This document shows, piece after piece, positions 24,928 through 38,936 of a DNA stretch of 64,000 bases; the first letter of the stretch is position 1, and each line of letters begins with the position of its first letter. The DNA comes from Medicago truncatula (taxonomy: Eukaryota; Streptophyta; Magnoliopsida; Fabales; Fabaceae). The notes below the pieces were generated by a model, which searched no databases, was not told the origin of the DNA, and was given only the letters and a program-made list of their open reading frames with translations. Location of the stretch: contig NC_053048.1 of NCBI RefSeq assembly GCF_003473485.1, positions 46,512,255-46,576,254 on the forward strand. Direction: 5' to 3'. A program made the position numbers and the translations under genes.

Positions 24928-26802
24928 ATGGCTGATTTAGAAAATGACCTTTTGGAGGCTGCTGGTATAAACAAACATTCTCTCCCACCTTCATCAAAAA
25001 ATCAATTTTTTGATTCCGGAGTCGATGATTCTGAAGATGATTCTGATGACGATGCATCTCAGGCTCGTCATAAGAAGAGAGGAAGAGATGATGATGATGA
25101 TGATGATGCCAGTGATGATGATGGTGGTAGTTCTGATCGTGAGGTGGACAGGAGTGATGAATCTGATGTTGGTGATGATCTTTATAAGGATGAGGATGAC
25201 AGAAAGAAACTTTCTGAGATGACTGAACTTCAAAGAGAGATGATTTTGTCTGATAGGGCTGCTAAGAAGGATGATAAAGATATTTTGTCGAAGATAGCAT
25301 CGAAGCGTGAGAAGGGAAATGTATCGAGAAGAGAGACTCCGCCTCTTCCATCTTCTCGTATGATGTCATCTACTAGATCTTATGACAGGTCAGCTGCTAA
25401 GGATGGTGCATTGAATGAACTGCGTGCTAAGAGGCTGAAACAGCGAGATCCGGAAACACAGCGCGAGCTGAAAGAGGGGTCTAAAAGTGCAGGATCTGGG
25501 GTTTTGTCGAAAATAGGTAAACCTAATTTCAGCAGCTCAAGCCATAGTGAAAGTGAAAGTAGGTCCCGTAGTGATGAGGACGTTGAAGGTTTGTCTGAAG
25601 GTGAAGGGATTATTGACAGCAATGATGACAAGATAATGCCTGGATTTGAAAAGCCTTCGTTCGAGGACATACAAGATATCACCATTCCAAGGTCAAAACT
25701 TACGAAATGGTTTATGGAGCCTTTTTTTGAGGAGTTAATTGTTGGTTGTTTCGTAAGGGTTGGTATTGGCAGGTCAAAGACTGGACCTATCTACAGGTTG
25801 TGTATGGTGAAAAATGTTGATGCCTCAGATCCTGATCGGCTGTATAAATTAGATAATAAAACCACATACAAGTACTTGAATGTTGTCTGGGGAAATGAGA
25901 CCTCTGCTGCGAGGTGGCAAATGGCTATGGTTAGCGATTCTCCCCCACTTGAGGAGGAGTTTAAACAGTGGGTTAAGGAAGTAGAGCGAAGTGGTGGCCG
26001 GATGCTGAAGAGGCTAGATGTGGTGGAAAAAAAGCAAGCCATGCTGAAGATCAATAATTTTGTTTACTCAGCAGCTACTGTGAAGCAGATGTTAGAAGAG
26101 AAAAAATCTATCTCGCGGAGGCCACTAAATGTTGCAGCTGAGAAGGACCGGTTGAAAAGGGAACTGGAAATTGCAGAAAGCAAGAACGATGCAGCTGGAG
26201 TAGAGAAGATCCAGACAAAACTGCAAGAATTGGAGGAATCCCGGAAATCTCGGGAGAAGGACGCCAAGGCTTTGAGGCTTTCTGAGATGAACAGAAAGAA
26301 CAGGGTTGAGAACTTCAAAAATGCTTCTGATTTAAAGCCAGTTAATAAAGCATTGAAAGCAGGGGAGGCAGGTTATGATCCTTTTTCAAGGAGATGGACT
26401 AGATCAAGGAACTACTATAATTCAAAACCGGCTGAAGAGGCTACAGCTGGAAATAACACTTCTGGTGGTGCAGTGGGTGATGGAGGCAGCAATGGGATTG
26501 GAGCTGGTATGGCGGCCACTACCGAGGCTTTAGAAGCTGCTGCTGGTGCTGGGAAGTTAGTAGACACAAGAGCTCCAGTAGATGAAGGAACGGAGTCAAA
26601 TGTACTGCATGATTTTGAGTTGCCAATATCGCTAGCAATGCTGCAAAAGTTTGGTGGAGCGAAGGGAGTTCAGGCAGGGTTTATGGCAAAAAAGCAGAGA
26701 ATTGAAGAAGTTGTTGGATTTCGCGTCCCAGAAAACGATGGAAGGAGACATCAGCTGACATTAACAGTTAGTGATTACAAGAGAAGAAGAGGACTTCTTT
26801 GA
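24928..26802 (+). CDS. VIP5: RTF1 homologue (VIP5), Paf1 complex subunit
   Basis: One coding exon of 624 residues starting MADLENDLLEAAG. An in-frame upstream ATG at 24904 lies before the acceptor (atacatgcag ending 24920), so 24928 is preferred; a 5'-UTR intron from about 24722 to 24920 is likely. The order is an acidic Asp/Ser-rich N-terminus (residues 20-90); a conserved segment near 99 (TELQREMILSDRAAKKDDKD) in the place of the RTF1 histone-modification domain; a Plus3 domain at about 250-357 (ITIPRSKLTKWFMEPFFEEL, GCFVRVGIGRS, YKYLNVVWGNE); and a charged, helical C-terminal half with YDPFSRRWTRSRNYY. RTF1 acts in the nucleus with RNA polymerase II, promoting H2B ubiquitination and, in Arabidopsis, expression of the flowering repressor FLC. 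No break was seen. Confidence 0.96.
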   Translation: MADLENDLLEAAGINKHSLPPSSKNQFFDSGVDDSEDDSDDDASQARHKKRGRDDDDDDDASDDDGGSSDREVDRSDESDVGDDLYKDEDDRKKLSEMTELQREMILSDRAAKKDDKDILSKIASKREKGNVSRRETPPLPSSRMMSSTRSYDRSAAKDGALNELRAKRLKQRDPETQRELKEGSKSAGSGVLSKIGKPNFSSSSHSESESRSRSDEDVEGLSEGEGIIDSNDDKIMPGFEKPSFEDIQDITIPRSKLTKWFMEPFFEELIVGCFVRVGIGRSKTGPIYRLCMVKNVDASDPDRLYKLDNKTTYKYLNVVWGNETSAARWQMAMVSDSPPLEEEFKQWVKEVERSGGRMLKRLDVVEKKQAMLKINNFVYSAATVKQMLEEKKSISRRPLNVAAEKDRLKRELEIAESKNDAAGVEKIQTKLQELEESRKSREKDAKALRLSEMNRKNRVENFKNASDLKPVNKALKAGEAGYDPFSRRWTRSRNYYNSKPAEEATAGNNTSGGAVGDGGSNGIGAGMAATTEALEAAAGAGKLVDTRAPVDEGTESNVLHDFELPISLAMLQKFGGAKGVQAGFMAKKQRIEEVVGFRVPENDGRRHQLTLTVSDYKRRRGLL

Positions 26803-27448
26803 AATTTGTTGAAGTGACAATTTTCCTTTTGGTTAGCTCTATTACAAGGCAAAAGCTGGTTTGTATTTTCTGCAGAAATGTTTTGCAATAGATCATAGAG
26901 TTTTCAGTCTGAGACAAACCCCTGGATTAAAGTTTAGATTTGTGGTTTACTAAAAGATTATGACTAGAAAAATATATTATCGTGGACAACTTAGTTTTTG
27001 CTACAGAATTCCTTTTATATTCCAAGACATTCCGGAATTTATTTATTTTTGTTTAAAATTTTAGTTGCATGAAATTTCAATTCACTGCGAAAGTTAGAAG
27101 CATCAGGACTTGGAAGTGTACTGCATAATTGTTTGCACTAATGAGAAAAATGATGCGGTAATTTTAAAGGCCCATCCTGGTAATTTTTTCAGATCCAGGT
27201 TTTATGGAAATTAGACGTAGTGTCTTTGTAATGTTTGTTGGGTACGTGGTACACAATATTTTAGGCAAAACACACAGGGCATATCTCAAGACACAAATAG
27301 ATTTACCATAAAGTGCTACTCGTAATAAATTACCCACTAACAAGGTCCTTAAACCGGAAGCGAGAGTTAAACTCACGCCCTTGAAGAGTTACAAACTGGA
27401 CCAACTGGTGTTGGTTTATCTTTTTCTTTCTTTCCTTCCTTCATTTAA
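26803..27448. other. 3' flank of VIP5
   Basis: Probable VIP5 3' UTR followed by AT-rich intergenic DNA. No gene seen. Confidence 0.5.
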
Positions 27449-28314
27449 GAGACTATTCGGTAAAACATAGTTTATAGCTTATAAGTTCGTTTGACAAAAA
27501 AAATTCTGTTTGATAACACTTTTTTTACCATGAGCTTGTAGCTTACAAGCTATTTTTCAGAAGCTATTCCAAGTAGCATTTGAGCTTATAGCTTCTCACT
27601 TTTAATTTCAATTTTACCCTTATTATTCTAACTAAATTTTATTTTTTTACCCTTAATCATTTATTATATTATAAAGTAAAATACATATGTTTTAAATACG
27701 AATGCTATTTTTTTTATGAATGAAAGATCTTTTTTTTTTTCTCAATAGAAAAAGATTTTTTTTTACTGCTACGTTTAAGTTTTTTTTTGTTACAATTGTT
27801 ACGTTTTTTTTTTTTGTGTGACTATTTCAATTTTAATGTCAACTTTTGTGTTTTGTGAAATGACATATTATTTTTGTGTGATATATCAGAATTGTAGAGA
27901 ATAAGAAAAAAGACAATAATTTTCTCCAAAAAAAAAAATGAGAACGTTACGTTTACCTTCACTATATATATATATTTTTTTATACAAACTATATTTTATT
28001 TATTGTTACGTTTAAACTTTTTTACACTTTATATCTAAAAAAATTTTAGGAAAATGAAAATAAATATAAATTAACATTTAGGAATTAAAAATTAATTTAA
28101 TAATTTTTAATTTTTAATTTTTAAATACTTTAAACATTAATTGATATAAAGTTTATTATGAATTAAAAATGTCCTTTTATGTAATTTTATATCTATCAGC
28201 TAATTGAATCGCTAATTTTACCAAACACTTCAAGTAGCTTATCAGCTATCAATCATCAGCTATAAGCTATCAACTAACTTATCAGTCATCCGTTATTTTT
28301 ATCAAATTAGAGCC
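27449..28314. mobile_element. Harbinger-like non-autonomous element
   Basis: The left end GAGACTATTCGGTAAAAC faces a right end whose complement reads GGCTCTAATTTGATAAAA. Just inside both ends are 'tagcttataag'-type repeats in opposite orientation. TAA flanks both sides (27446-27448 and 28315-28317). The AT-rich interior has no transposase. Confidence 0.55.
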
Positions 28315-29120
28315 TAAGTCTTTTATAGTTTAAAATATTTACAACCTTTTCCTTTTTTTTTTCGTTTTGAAAAAACACTCGCTCATCCTAAAAATATACG
28401 AGGTGACAAGTTTAATACTACTAAGATAAGATATTATTTTTTATTTTTTTAATAAAAAATGCAAGCCTGCGTTGGATTGGAATTTGTGAAGCTTTCAAAT
28501 ACAATGTATACTAAGAAACTTGATGATTGTTGATCTAGTCATATCAAACAAGTTCGATCTTATGATGCCCAAAAGTTTCCTCCGGAGTGTCCTTGTTATT
28601 ATTGCCCGGAAGAATTGGCCCTATTCGTATGAAGTTTGGAGCTAGTGAATATGCAGCATGGTCAAGCTCTTAACATGAATGAATTGAAAGATGTGCCTCT
28701 GAATTGTTTGGCTCTCCACAATTAGCCATATGATATTTTTTGTACTTACACTTTACTTGATGTGAGAAAAAGTGTGCTTTTGTACTAAAAAAAAGTTGAT
28801 TACGAGGACAACAATAAGCTAAGGCTTGTTGCAATAACATACAAATTAAATGAAGCGTTGAACTTAAAAATGTACTAATGTGTCTAGAAATTAGAACATA
28901 TTGGGAATATTTTTGGATTAATTGTATTTTAACTTGCTGATATTATTAAGAAATGTTGAAATGAGTTTTTCATTGTTAAGCATCTTTATTTTCATTTTTG
29001 ACACGTTCAAATTTTTTATTACAATTAAAATCGATAAAAACTAGTGACATGGAGTTTTCGTAAACTGGAAAATTCTTTTATGCATACAAAAAACTACCAA
29101 AGTACGGTTTAAGGATATTA
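28315..29120. other. Gene-free stretch left of a Helitron
   Basis: Mixed AT-rich DNA. The segment 28460-28760 has a less AT-biased, coding-like texture but no frame I can read or recognise. Confidence 0.4.
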
Positions 29121-30000
29121 TCTATACCTATTAATAAAGGTAAAACTTTTGTTTGGTGTAGCCTATTTTCTTTCCTAAATTACCCTTCTTTTTTTATGAG
29201 AATTTCCCAATTTGCCCGTCAAAATTGAAAAACAGTTTGGAAACTCCCCCCAATTCTACCTGTTGTAAACCGCAAGTCTTTTATGACCGAGAGAAATAGG
29301 TTGAAAGAGATGGAGTTACGATCATCAATTCATCAGGGAAGGCCACAAGTGGACTTCTGTATACGGTAAGTTCATTGCTTTATGTCTTTTGTTATCTCGG
29401 TGTTCTCGACTTTTCATTTCTCTTCATGATTCAGTGGCATTGAATTTTCCATTTATGTATTTTTTTTCTTTTCAATACAGACAACGAAGGAAGGTGAGAG
29501 TAAAAAGGAGTAAGACCAATGGATAACAAGGCAACATCATCTGTAATGGCGAAAGAACATGAGATGACCAATACATGATATGAAGATTAAACGGTTTTTT
29601 CCGACACTCGACCACCGCTTGCTGCCCTGGTCATTGAATTGAAACGAGGCGACGTGAGTCACAATTAAGTTTTCACTGTCTCATTCTCTCTTATCATTTT
29701 GATACGTTAAAAATTACTAAAAAACTGTTGATCCCGATTATTGATTTTTTTAAAATCTGCAAGTAAATATGTTTGTTTCAGTCTGATTTTTGTTGTCTCT
29801 TTTTTTATCACTTTTGTCAGTTTTTTCTCCAATTTGCTTACTAATTTTTTTCCCCTCATACTTTCCAGAAGAAGGCTGCAATCTTGGGCAAAACGTAATG
29901 TTCATGTTCGTATTTAGCGTTTAAAAGTGAGGGTTTGTTTCCTATGCAAAGTATTGTTTGTGTTTGTCTGAGATTTCAAAATAATGTAATACCATGTATC

Positions 30001-30099
30001 ATTATACATGAAACTTGATAATTAAAGATGTGAAACTTGATTACTAAATCATTATATATGAAACTTGATAATTAAAGATGTGAAACTTGATTACTAAAT
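30001..30099. repeat. 50-bp tandem duplication inside the Helitron
   Basis: Two copies of attatacatgaaacttgata, followed by attaaagatgtgaaacttgattactaaatc, start at 30001 and 30051. They differ at about two bases. Confidence 0.9.
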
Positions 30100-31042
30100 G
30101 CAGTAAGGGTTTGTTCCCTTATTACCTAATCTTATTTTGTATTGTTAAGCCTAATTACATACTTTTATGATTGTTAATTAGATCCCTAAAAAAAATTATT
30201 GATAATTAGACTGCATTGCTCCTTTATTATGTTATTCCATAATTGTTGAACTCGCTTTAGAAATAATAATTTTAACCATTATCACTTAAGGGAACTCACA
30301 ATGTTATGATTGTAATAGCCAAGGACAAAACTGCTCATGTCATTTCTTTCTCTGCTGATGCTTTATCTGAATCTTCTCTCTTTCACGAAACTACTCCAAT
30401 TTTCTGTATATAATGTTTTTCTTAAGGGTCTGTATATAATTTTTTGTTTAGTTTCATTCTTCTTTATCCTTACATATCGAGATATTGTTGGGTTTTAGGT
30501 TGATTTTGATTTTCTTTCCCTTTCCTTTTTTTTGGGCTTTTTTTAACCATATATTCCAGTTTTTCATAGTGCCTTCAAATTTTCTATTTGCATTATATTA
30601 TTCATGCTGCTATTTGATAATACAGTTTTTTAGATTTTGTTGATCATTTTGGATTAAAGGCCAAGTGATGAAGTTGATTTAACGAATATAATTCGAGAGA
30701 ACCGCTTCTTCTATCTCAATTACATGGAAATTAGTATCATGCAAAGTTTATACAGTTAAACATGTTACCATACATATAAGACTATACTGTTAGGCCTGAA
30801 GTGATGATTATAAAAATCTTATCTCCGTTTACTTACAAAATGTATGCTTTTTATTGTCTTGCACAATATAATAAAAAAAATCCAAACTGAACATAGAACC
30901 GAATAACTGGATTATTCTTGGACAAACTTAATTAGAATCAAATGTTTTCATATAAAAAAATGCCACTAAATATTTCACTAAATAATTGATGAATCGAGAA
31001 AATGTTTGGTTGTATGGTCGTGTAGCTAAGAAACCGAACAAA

Positions 31043-31047
<5 letters not shown>

Positions 31048-31096
<49 letters not shown>
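31048..31096. repeat. (GA)n microsatellite
   Basis: About 24 perfect GA units inside the Helitron, near its 3' end. Confidence 0.95.
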
Positions 31097-31101
<5 letters not shown>

Positions 31102-31792
31102 AATACTAGGTAAGGGATGGTTGTAGGTAGGGGCTCTTGCCTTCTATTACTCCAAAATTTCTCAAACAAGAACATCACATATATATCCCAAGTTAATTAA
31201 CATTCCACTTGCTATGTTACATTGACTTTTTCAATCAAAAATATTGCAAAGTATTTATAAATGATGCGACTAATATGTAAACATTATTTCACTCTTTTTG
31301 AAATGTCTCCGTCCTTTTTGCAAGACTTATCAAAGTTTTGTTCTTATTTCTTCTATTGGTTTGCCTTAGATTTTTTGAATTTTATATTTTATGATAGACT
31401 CAAATGGCTCGAGAAATAATATAGAGCATATTTGTACTGATTTCTGTAAATTGTTTTAAGGATATGAAAGATTTAAAGTCTTCATCAAACCCACCCCCAT
31501 AAATGTCACTCATGTTTCATGTATATTCATCCTCCATAGATAGATGAGTATGCATTACAAAACTAAGTATATATTAAGTAACTCCATGTCAAAGAAGTGC
31601 ATAAATTACATAACTTACATTTTTTATCAAGTTTGATCGTTCTTTTAATTCTAATAATTTTCTCGAAGATATATATAAAAAAGAAAACTAAAGCAACGTT
31701 GATGTTGAAAAACATACTGCTTATGCGTTACATGGGTTAGCCCGGTAGAAAGAGCGGACAGACGGGCACGGGAGTGCCCGTCTGGACGCTAG

Positions 31793-32493
31793 TAATAATA
31801 ATAATAATACTTTAAGTTGGAAAATTTCCCTACTTTTAAGGCCTAAATCATCCAATCGTAAATGAAGCATTGACAATCCTATCCTGTTTCAGAAAACATT
31901 AAAGATGTTAAATTTGAGAAATCAAAGATTGACGGACAATAGAAAAATCATAAAATCTCAAAATTTTAAAACCCTACCTTAATGCATTGACATAATCACA
32001 ATGAATGTAGTGAATACAATAATAATAGGATTTAAAGCATTCAATCACAATTCACAAAATCATAATGAATAAAATAGCATTAATATAGTTTATAGTTTAG
32101 TGATCATACCATTTATAAGTTATGGACGAAATCTGCATCACAGTCACATTTTTTTAGGGAAATCGGAGGAAAAAGAGGAAGAAATTGATGAAAACCACAT
32201 ACTTCTGGGTTTAGATCGCGAAAGAAAAAGAGGAAAAAAAAAGGGTTCAAAACCGTTTAGAAATAAAGAAAAAGGGATTAATTGAATTTTTAAAAACGGC
32301 GTCTAATATTGCATATCATGTAATGAAAGCCAAATTATATATCACGAAGACAACGGGTGGTTTGGTGGTGAAAATGCATAGAAACAATCAATATGTTGTG
32401 GGTTTAAATCGTTGTAGGGAATTTTTTACATAAAGATTTTATAAACCCTTAAAAAATGCAGGATTAGGGTTAATCAGAACTGTTTAACAATTA
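31793..32493. other. Gene-free stretch between two opposed Helitron ends
   Basis: AT-rich sequence with no gene. A purine-rich tract at 32150-32280 is open in one frame but is low complexity. Confidence 0.45.
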
Positions 32494-32530
32494 CTAGACC
32501 ATCGACCCGTGCTAACGCACGGGTCATTTC
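32494..32530 (-). mobile_element. Helitron 3' terminus on the minus strand
   Basis: Read on the minus strand, a perfect hairpin GACCCGTGC-GTTA-GCACGGGTC (32525-32504) is followed by GATGGTCTAG and then T. This is the CTAG|T end typical of Helitrons. The element would extend to higher coordinates. Its 5' end was not found, and a similar decayed hairpin occurs near 32943-32965. Confidence 0.6.
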
Positions 32531-32667
32531 GAAGGTAAAATATGACGGTAATAGGTAGCAAAATAGTTTAGATGAATGTCATGATTGTCATATAGTATTT
32601 CATAATATTAAGAACTACTGTACCATAATATAATATTTCCATGACATCGTCCTTGCTACCGTAATGT

Positions 32668-32930
32668 AACATAATAGGTTAAGTATTGCGAGACGGGTTA
32701 ACATTTATAAGTAAGAGATTAGGTTAAGTATAGCGAGATTGGTTAACGGTCGTTCCTTTCCAAAAAATAGCATTTAATTAGGAACATAATTTTATTTTAC
32801 TTTAGATAAATATTAAATGCAAAAGTGTGGAGGGAAAAACTACGTTAAGTATAGCGAGATGGGTTAACATTTATAAGTAAGAGGGAAAAATTAGGTTAAG
32901 TATAGCGAGATGGGTTAACATTTATATATA
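32668..32930. repeat. Dispersed copies of a gttaagtatagcgagatggg motif
   Basis: The string ggttaagtat(a/t)gcgagatgggttaacatttata recurs at about 32677, 32713, 32842 and 32894, in places followed by agtaagag. The spacing is irregular. It lies inside the presumed minus-strand Helitron. Confidence 0.7.
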
Positions 32931-32965
32931 CTATAACTTTTACCCGTGCTACCGCCCAGGTCATA

Positions 32966-35225
32966 AACAATGGAGAAGCTTGCATATTTGTCAATTTATG
33001 AATCTTGTTACCAATACATTTAACTTAATACAAAATAAATTTTTTCTCAAATTTCACAACGGACCAAATCAAATTTTTACAATAAATTTATTTTCTCATG
33101 CCAATTACTCTCATTCAATATGTAATAACAATGGAACCTCTATTCTAACCATCTCATTCTTCCTTGTGTTGTTTTAGATATTCTTGGTCATTCTTTTTGC
33201 GGCAAAAGTAGAGAGGCTGGACTATGGCTACAATGTCTGTATTAAACAAAAACCACTTGAGTTTCTTCCTTATGTTATGTTGTAATAGAATTCACTACAA
33301 TATAAATGAGTACACTATTATTGTATAAATCCATATAGAGACTATTGACTTATTCTTTTATAACAAAAGATCAACACTTTAGTGGAACCTGTGAAATATA
33401 AGATTATGGATTAATTCAAAAAAGCTAATTAGAATAAAATAGTTAAACGCAAAACTTCCATTAAACATTTCCATATATCATCATTCGTCTATCTTCGGTA
33501 TATCATGCCAATGTACAAATTTAAATCAAAGACAAAATAATATAGCAATGTTTACTATCATTCCAAGAATAAGAAGAAATAGAGGGGAAAGACATGGTAG
33601 CTCTGCCTATGTTAATAAATGGAGAATATGGGTATAAGAAATGGTGAATATGTGCGGCCAAGATGAAAATGGTGGAAGAAAGACATGAAGAGGATGGAAG
33701 AATTGTTTTTTTAAAATTTCAATTTTTCAACTTCTTGTTCTTTGGTTTTGGTCCTTTTACGAATTTCGTTTTTTGGTTTTTGATCCATCTCCCCGTGTGA
33801 CTCATCATCCAGTTTGCCATGTCGGCCCTTGTATGTTTTTCTAACATAAACTAACAGGAGGGACGAAATAAGCCAAACGTTAACAACTTACAGGGACAAT
33901 TTTGAGAAAAAAATACATAGATGAAAACCAAAACCTGCCAAATTACAAAAACAATTTATATATTTAAGACATAAAAAAAATTTGTTATGGGGTGGTACCT
34001 TTGGAAAGGTACGGTGATACTGGTTAGCAAGTAAATCCTTCTTACATTTTTACTATACATATATAAAAAGATATTAAGTTTTAGTTTAGTCATTTTAGTT
34101 CTAATTTTAATACTTAGTTAATTGTTGGATCTATGGTTTTTTTTTTTTTTTATCAAATCAACTAACTAAATTTTGATTTAGTCTAGTTACACCTCAAGTA
34201 TTTATTGTTGCACCTCAAATACACGTGTGTGAAATGAGTTCACGGAAACAAACGCAAACTTTGTTAAGTTAGGAGTAAAATAAATAAATAAATAAAATCC
34301 CAATTCATGTTCATGTTGCAAACTTGCAGTTCAATTAGTTATTTCATCTTCTCCAGATAGTTGTGTAGATCAGATGGAAAATATGGCAAGCTTGTGGAAT
34401 GACATTGGTGCATAAAGGAAAAGGAAGGTGCAGCGATGCCACCTGGGGCAGTTAACTACCGCAATGGAATCAAAGACGACAACATAGTGGCGACTAAAGC
34501 GACGATGACGGAAGTGGCTACGACGTCACAATTCTCTTTCATTATGCAAGCACTCGTGGTTGGGAAGAAACCAAAATTATAAGAGATGGTGAGAAGATGA
34601 GTGAAGAATTGGCATTGGTTTACTTGGAGTAAATGTTTCTATTTTCCTATGCAACTCATGCAGATTGAAGGGGTGGAAGAATTATGAGAAAGTATGAATT
34701 AATTGAGTTAACTAAATTTGCAAGGATTTTTACAAGGATTTTAAATATTACCCCCACATTTTACTAAATTTGCATTTGTTTTCGTGAACTCGTTTTATAT
34801 ATGTGCGCACACTTGTATATGGTACACAAATTTATCCTAGAAGCCACCGTGCATGAATGTAACTTATGTACATCCTTATAACATCAAAATAAAATAAAAT
34901 AAAAAATAAAACGTCAATTGACAAGAAGATAGGGATATCTTATCCAAAAAAGATAAGAGAGGGATATTTTTGTCTATCTATGTTGTAACCGTGAATATCT
35001 GCAGAAATCTATGTTGTAATTGTGAATATTTTTGTCTATTTATCTTCTAAAAGAAATCTTAACTTTTTTTTAAATCATATAAAATTTTAATGTATTATTT
35101 TTAGGAAGATATTTTGGACATTATAAATTCGTGTAACCCAAAAAAAGATATTATGAATTTAATTAATTAATTCTTGAAACTTCTAAGAGAAACATGATCT
35201 CGAGCTTATATGCACACTAGAACGT
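32966..35225. other. Long gene-free, repeat-derived stretch
   Basis: AT-rich DNA with no gene seen. A palindrome-like pair of 'ggttttggtcc...' segments lies at 33720-33960 and may be a decayed MITE. The segment 34360-34640 has more balanced composition but no readable frame. Confidence 0.4.
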
Positions 35226-35310
35226 CCTCGTGAGATTAACTCAATTGGTATAAACAATACATAATATATGCAAGGTTTGGGGTTTGAGTCTCGGCCACCA
35301 CCAAATATGC
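35226..35310 (+). mobile_element. tRNA-derived SINE-like sequence
   Basis: The A-box-like attaactcaattggtataaa and B-box-like ggggtttgagtctc are spaced as in a tRNA-derived SINE head. Related copies occur at 52138, 54001 and 55711. Confidence 0.5.
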
Positions 35311-35342
35311 ACATTAGCACAAATGAATTTGTACATTTAATA

Positions 35343-35595
35343 GGCTTAATTGCAGTTTTGACCATCTAAATATTACAATTTTGTGATTTTGTCCCCTGTA
35401 AAAAAACAGTAATAAATCAGTCCCTTAAGTTTACCCCTTTTACATTTTTTGCCCCTCAGACCAATTTTGACAAAGTCAATGCATACGTAACACCCGTATC
35501 ACTTAAAGTGAGGTGCCACGTGTGAATTTATATTTTCTTAAGGGACCAAAATCGCATGATTGGGACACTAAGGGGGCCAAATATACAATTAAGCC
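35343..35595. mobile_element. Mutator-type MITE
   Basis: The ends GGCTTAATTGCAGTTTTG and (complement) GGCTTAATTGTATATTTG are inverted repeats. The flanking 9-mers catttaata (35334-35342) and tatataata (35596-35604) agree at 7 of 9 positions. 253 bp, non-coding. Confidence 0.7.
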
Positions 35596-35759
35596 TATAT
35601 AATAAGGACAAAAGTACTAAAATCAAGAATGAAAGTTGATAAAATCTAGACAAAATTATACAATTCGTCCCTTAACTTAATTTCAAATAACATTTTCGCC
35701 CATCACAAAGAATATAAGTTCATTTAACAAGAAACAAGACCAAATCTGAATAGTCGGAG

Positions 35760-37442
<1,683 letters not shown>

Positions 37443-37515
37443 GGTCCCTGACTGTGTATACTTACTATCAGTTTGGTCCCTGACTATGTATACTTACTAT
37501 CAGTTTGGTCCCTGA
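37443..37515. repeat. 32-bp tandem repeat
   Basis: Units start with ggtccctga at 37443, 37475 and 37507 (the last is partial). Each continues ctatgtatacttactatcag. The first two full copies differ at one base. Confidence 0.9.
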
Positions 37516-37605
37516 TAAGTTGTTAGTTTAGCAGAATACATGTAGAATTTTAATGCACATTCCTTAAGTCTTATTTCTCCATATTTTTTCAGAAATGTTT
37601 ATTAA

Positions 37606-38936
37606 GGGTGTGTTTGGTAAAATTAAGCAATAAGCTAGCTTATAGTTGATGGCTGATAGCTGAAAAGCTTGTTGATTTAAATTAAAGTGCTTGGTAAAAT
37701 GAGCTTTTGAAGTTATTAACAAATATAAAATGACTTAAAAGTACATATATGTTTAATATATTTTTTTTTGAACAGGCAACATATATGTTTAATATATTAT
37801 AAATTTAATTTATAAAAATATTTAACCTTTTTTTACCCATAAATATTTTAACTAAGAATTTGTCTTAATAATTTTAATTTATTTCAAAATATTTTTATGA
37901 AAAATTATTTCTTTTGATTTATATTGGTAAATATGTTCAAAGAAAAAATAATGTTAATATATTTTTTTTGAAGGAATAAATAAATATTTAGATATGAATT
38001 TGATAGAAAGAGACTGTATAAAAAAATCAAATCTAGAAGAATATTTTAACCAACCGGAAAAAAAAATCAACTAGAAACAACTTAAGGCAATGTGCAAACC
38101 GTAAAAAAAAATTAAGCATTATGTGGGAAGTTTTCTTTTTTTAAACAAACTAAAATGAGATGTATATTATTATGAACAAAGAAGATTTACCGTGCAAAAG
38201 ATATGCAAAAGGGTAAACCAACCAACCAGGATACAACAGTCAGGTGCTATTTTAAATGAGCACCGTAAAAAAGTTATAGAAAATTACACGATAACACCCA
38301 TGCAAGGGAGTGGATGTTTCCACCAGTCATAATAAGTAAAATAAAAGATATCTGCGATGATTTCAACTACATAAAAGAGTTCATCTTCACTTTTTCAGCT
38401 AAAGTAGAAGAATCACAAGCCGTATCTTGGAACACACAATTATTTCTTTCATTCCAAATAGCCCAAACAGAAGCGAACCAGATTACTTTCAAAAAATAAT
38501 GAGTGGCTCTAGGCAATCCAGCCAAGTTAGAGAATTGTTTAAAATGCTGCCGAATGTCACCTGGAAACACCATAGATAAGCCTAACCAAATGCAAAATAT
38601 GATCCCAAAGCGAACTAAAAATATTACAAACACAAAATAAGTGAGCCGCGGTTTCATCATAAGCACCGCATCATGACACACAAACCGAATGTCACGTGGG
38701 AAGTTTTCTCTTTACGTGGGGTAGTTTTTTTTTAATAAAAAATAATATTAAAGGTTAAAATTGGAATAAAATGTGAAAAGCTATAAGCTCAAAAGCTACT
38801 TGAATTAGCTTCTTAAAAAACACTATAAACTAGTAAGAAAAGTTTTTCACCAAACATATCTCATTCTATCAAAACAAGCTCATAAGCTAGTCCAACAACC
38901 TATACGCTAGCTTCTTTTTTGTTACCAAACACAGCC
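37606..38936. mobile_element. Harbinger-like element carrying a nested LINE
   Basis: The left end GGGTGTGTTTGGTAAAATTA faces a right end whose complement is GGCTGTGTTTGGTAACAAAA. Both contain GCTAGC-type subterminal repeats, and TAA flanks both sides (37603-37605 and 38937-38939). 1331 bp in total, of which about 570 bp is a nested LINE fragment (38137-38695 plus its TSD). No transposase. Confidence 0.8.
38137..38695 (-). mobile_element. 5'-truncated LINE nested in the Harbinger-like element
   Basis: Flanked by a 14-bp direct repeat gtgggaagttttct (38123-38136 and 38696-38709). The minus strand encodes the LINE C-terminal signature VIWFASVWAIWNERNNCVFQ, closely related to VWVIWNERNNRIFKQ in the LINE at 22540-23418. 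A T run at the left border is consistent with a poly(A) tail in minus orientation. Confidence 0.85.

Larger units (their letters stand above)
29121..31792 (+). mobile_element. Non-autonomous Helitron, 2.67 kb
   Basis: The 5' end TCTATACCTATTAATAAAGG is a typical plant Helitron start and is preceded by A. The 3' end has a hairpin gacgggcac-ggga-gtgcccgtc (31761-31782), then tggacgCTAG, and is followed by T, as Helitrons insert between A and T without a TSD. There is no helicase frame. Inside are a splice-like exon border near 29367 (tatacg|gtaagt), a 50-bp tandem repeat and a GA repeat. Captured source genes could not be identified. The end belongs to the same family as the decayed terminus at 7611. 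Confidence 0.88.

Noticed and set aside
25010-25233. Met- and Ile-rich frames over the acidic VIP5 N-terminus
   Set aside because: Alternative frames of the GAT-rich Asp codons; the VIP5 frame carries recognisable family sequence.
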